Shown here in pieces: positions 62,083-64,000 of a DNA stretch of 64,000 bases. The position numbers and the translations under genes were made by a program. The stretch's first letter is position 1. Each line of letters starts with the position of its first letter. Under the pieces are notes generated by a model. The model had not been told where the DNA came from. It worked only from the letters and a program-made list of their open reading frames with translations, and did no database searches. Origin of the DNA: DASUPK01 sp963815045 (GTDB lineage: Bacteria > Actinomycetota > Thermoleophilia > Solirubrobacterales > 70-9); assembly GCA_963815045.1 (NCBI GenBank), contig CAWFET010000002.1, positions 620,001 through 684,000 of the forward strand. The letters run 5' to 3'.

Positions 62083-63369
62083 GTGCTTTTCGATCGAGCC
62101 AAGATCCACGTGGAGGGCGGCCGCGGCGGCAACGGCGTGGTCAGCTTTCGCCGAGAGGCGCACGTGCCGCGCGGCGGCCCGGATGGGGGGGACGGTGGGC
62201 GCGGCGGCGACGTCGTGCTCGTCTGCGACGCGCAGCGCCGGGACCTCTCCTCGCTCGGGCGCAGCCGGCATTTCCGCGCGGGGCGCGGGGACCACGGCAA
62301 GGGAGCGCGCCGGCACGGCGAGCGCGGCGAGGATCGGGTGATCGCCGTCCCGCCCGGCACGGTCGTCCACGGGCTCGACGGCTCGGAGAGCGAGCTGCTC
62401 ACTGACGGCCAGCGGATGGTGGTCGCGCGGGGCGGTTCGGGAGGCCACGGGAACAAGCGCTTCGCCACCTCGACGCGTCAGGCGCCGCGCTTCGCGGAGC
62501 GCGGCCTCGAGGGGGAGGCCGGTGAGATCGAGCTGCGCCTGAAGCTGCTCGCGGACGTCGGCCTGGTCGGGCTGCCGAACGCGGGGAAGTCCTCGCTCCT
62601 CGCCAGGCTTACCCGGGCCGACCCCAAGGTCGCCGGGTATCCGTTCACGACCGTCGAGCCCAACCTGGGCACCATCGAGCTCGAGGGCCATCAGCTGGTG
62701 CTCGCCGACATCCCGGGCCTGATCGAGGGAGCGGCGGAGGGCGCGGGCCTCGGTCACGAGTTTCTCGCGCACCTGGAGCGATGCCGGCTGCTCGTCCACC
62801 TCGTGGAGGTGGAGCCCTCCGAGGGGGATCCGGAGGCGAACTACGACACGGTGCGCGGCGAGCTCGCCGGCTACGGCGCCGGGCTCGATGGCCTGCCGGA
62901 GGTCGTCGCATTGTCCAAGGTCGACCTCGTTCCGGACGACGAGGCCGGCCGCCTCGTCGAGGAGTGGGGCGCGCGGCACGGATCGCGAGCGGCGGCCGTG
63001 CTCGGCATCTCGTCGGCGACGGGGGCCGGGCTGGACGAGCTCGTCCAGGCGATCTTCGCGGCGCTTCCGGAGAGCGCGGATGTAGTCACGGCGGGTGAGG
63101 GCGAGTTCGAGGCCGAGCATCGCGTCTACCGGCCCGGTGAGGAGGAGGGCTTTGACGTGGCGGCCGAAGGCGATGGCCGCTTTCGCATCGTCGGCCGCGG
63201 GATCGAGCTGCTGGTTGCGCGTCACGATCTCGAGAACCCGGAGGCGCTCGACTATCTCGAGGGACGGCTGCGGGAGATTGGCGTGATCGCCGCGCTGGAG
63301 CGCGCGGGCTTCGAGCCCGGCGACGAGGTGGTCGTCGGCGACCTCGAGTTCGAACTGGACCCGGGATGA
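62083..63369 (+). CDS. obgE: Obg-family GTPase
   Basis: A 428-residue ribosome-associated GTPase. The glycine-rich Obg fold occupies residues 1-158 (VEGGRGGNGVVSFRREAHVP, GGDGGRGGDV). The G domain has G1 GLPNAGKSS, switch/G2 TTVEP, G3 DIPGL, G4 SKVDL and G5 ISSATG. A C-terminal OCT domain follows (about 350-428, FRIVGRGIELLVARHDLENP). The start is GTG at 62083. It is linked to proB just downstream, as in many actinobacteria. Confidence 0.96.
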   Translation: MLFDRAKIHVEGGRGGNGVVSFRREAHVPRGGPDGGDGGRGGDVVLVCDAQRRDLSSLGRSRHFRAGRGDHGKGARRHGERGEDRVIAVPPGTVVHGLDGSESELLTDGQRMVVARGGSGGHGNKRFATSTRQAPRFAERGLEGEAGEIELRLKLLADVGLVGLPNAGKSSLLARLTRADPKVAGYPFTTVEPNLGTIELEGHQLVLADIPGLIEGAAEGAGLGHEFLAHLERCRLLVHLVEVEPSEGDPEANYDTVRGELAGYGAGLDGLPEVVALSKVDLVPDDEAGRLVEEWGARHGSRAAAVLGISSATGAGLDELVQAIFAALPESADVVTAGEGEFEAEHRVYRPGEEEGFDVAAEGDGRFRIVGRGIELLVARHDLENPEALDYLEGRLREIGVIAALERAGFEPGDEVVVGDLEFELDPG

Positions 63370-63376
63370 TTGCGCC

Positions 63377-64000
63377 ATGACCGTGGTCGCAAAACTCGGA
63401 TCGTCGATCGTCGCCGGAGAGGAGGGCGCCCTCCGCGGAGACGTCCTCGACAGCGTCTGCGCGCAGGTCGCCCAGCTCCACGCCGGGGGCGAGAACGTCG
63501 TCATGGTCACGTCCGGCGCGATCGCGCGCGGGATCCGCGTGATGGATCTCCCGGCCCGTCCCTCGGCGATCGACGAGCTCCAGGCGGCCTCGGCGGTCGG
63601 CCAGGGGAGCCTGTTCCGCGCCTATGAGGAGCGCCTGGCGAAGGGGGAGGTCCAGGCCGCCCAGGTCCTGCTGACAGCCTCCGACCTGCAGCTCCGAACC
63701 CACTACCTGAACGCCCGCCAGACGATCAGCCGGCTGCTCGCCTGGCGGGTGGTCCCGGTGGTGAACGAGAACGACACGACCGCGACCGACGAGATCACGT
63801 TCGGCGACAACGACTTCCTGGCCGCCCAGGTGGCGATCATGCTCGAGGCGCGCCTGCTCGTCCTGCTCACGGACCAGACGGGCCTCTACACGAAGGACCC
63901 GCGGCGCCACGAGGACGTCGACCTCGTCACGGAGGTGACGGAGGAGGGGCAGCTCTCCGGATACGAGATCGGGGAGCACACCTCACCGTTCGGCCTCGGC
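63377..64000 (+). CDS. proB: Glutamate 5-kinase (C-terminus beyond right edge)
   Basis: First enzyme of proline synthesis, phosphorylating glutamate. The frame from ATG 63377 stays open to the window end, giving 208 residues of the amino-acid kinase domain: VVAKLGSSIV, VMVTSGAIARGI, LQAASAVGQGSLF, VPVVNENDTTATDEITFGDN, DFLAAQVA and LLVLLTDQTGLYTKDPRR. The usual C-terminal PUA domain, if present, would lie outside. It starts seven bases after obgE. Confidence 0.95.
   Translation, partial: MTVVAKLGSSIVAGEEGALRGDVLDSVCAQVAQLHAGGENVVMVTSGAIARGIRVMDLPARPSAIDELQAASAVGQGSLFRAYEERLAKGEVQAAQVLLTASDLQLRTHYLNARQTISRLLAWRVVPVVNENDTTATDEITFGDNDFLAAQVAIMLEARLLVLLTDQTGLYTKDPRRHEDVDLVTEVTEEGQLSGYEIGEHTSPFGLG

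Overview
The window is a 64 kb piece of a very GC-rich bacterial chromosome with densely packed genes, many GTG/TTG starts and 1-4 base stop/start overlaps. Gene content (ClpP with ClpX, a PASTA-type Ser/Thr kinase, ECF41-like sigma factors, a CtaG-type oxidase assembly protein, a complete Rod system, families of secreted proteins with lysine-rich C-termini) points to a rod-shaped or elongating actinobacterium. My best guess is class Thermoleophilia (Solirubrobacterales-like); this is inferred from protein style, since there is no rRNA in the window to test it.

Layout. 0.0-2.4 kb: an ECF sigma factor (cut by the left edge) behind an MFS exporter, followed by the degraded tail of an ABC-2 permease. 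2.5-9.4 kb: a two-component island with a MASE1-PAS-GAF kinase, a receiver-only protein, a LuxR-type regulator and a soluble kinase with four tandem GAF units. The island carries two duplication scars: a PAS fragment between two copies of a hairpin repeat, and a copy of the last codons of the regulator gene placed after the second kinase. 9.4-13.4 kb: an MMPL exporter with a strong hairpin terminator, then a graveyard holding a flavin-monooxygenase fragment, the 3' half of a tRNA-His and a hairpin repeat that recurs beyond a PsiE-like gene.

13.4-29.2 kb: three related secreted proteins (one alone, two in tandem), an acyl-CoA synthetase, glnK-amtB with unusual key residues, a PASTA kinase, OsmC, an alkyltransferase-like protein, CorA, CtaG, trigger factor, a DUF488 gene with an internally deleted cupin, ClpP and an M23 peptidase. 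29.2-36.0 kb: a PucR regulator divergent from a Tat-exported His/Lys-tailed protein plus GMC oxidoreductase, then a second ECF41-like sigma factor with its epimerase partner and a matching promoter. 36.2-46.5 kb: clpX with an apparent CTG start, an ArsR-SRPBCC pair with twin palindromic operators, RodZ, an orphan GroES, an amine oxidase, valS-folC, a zinc-ribbon membrane protein and a frameshifted DUF559 pseudogene.

46.6-64.0 kb: a housekeeping and morphogenesis block: ndk, maf, mreB, mrdA-rodA, mreC-mreD, a second mrdA-rodA, RNase E/G with a structured leader, rplU-rpmA, a C26 glutamine hydrolase, a Vps62-like membrane fusion, obgE and the start of proB. The doubled PBP2-RodA pair around mreCD, together with mreB and the nearby rodZ, is a complete lateral-wall elongation system with two synthase pairs. 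A structured repeat of about 95 bases occurs directly after two unrelated stop codons (33.4 and 47.0 kb), and its second copy supplies the start codon of maf.
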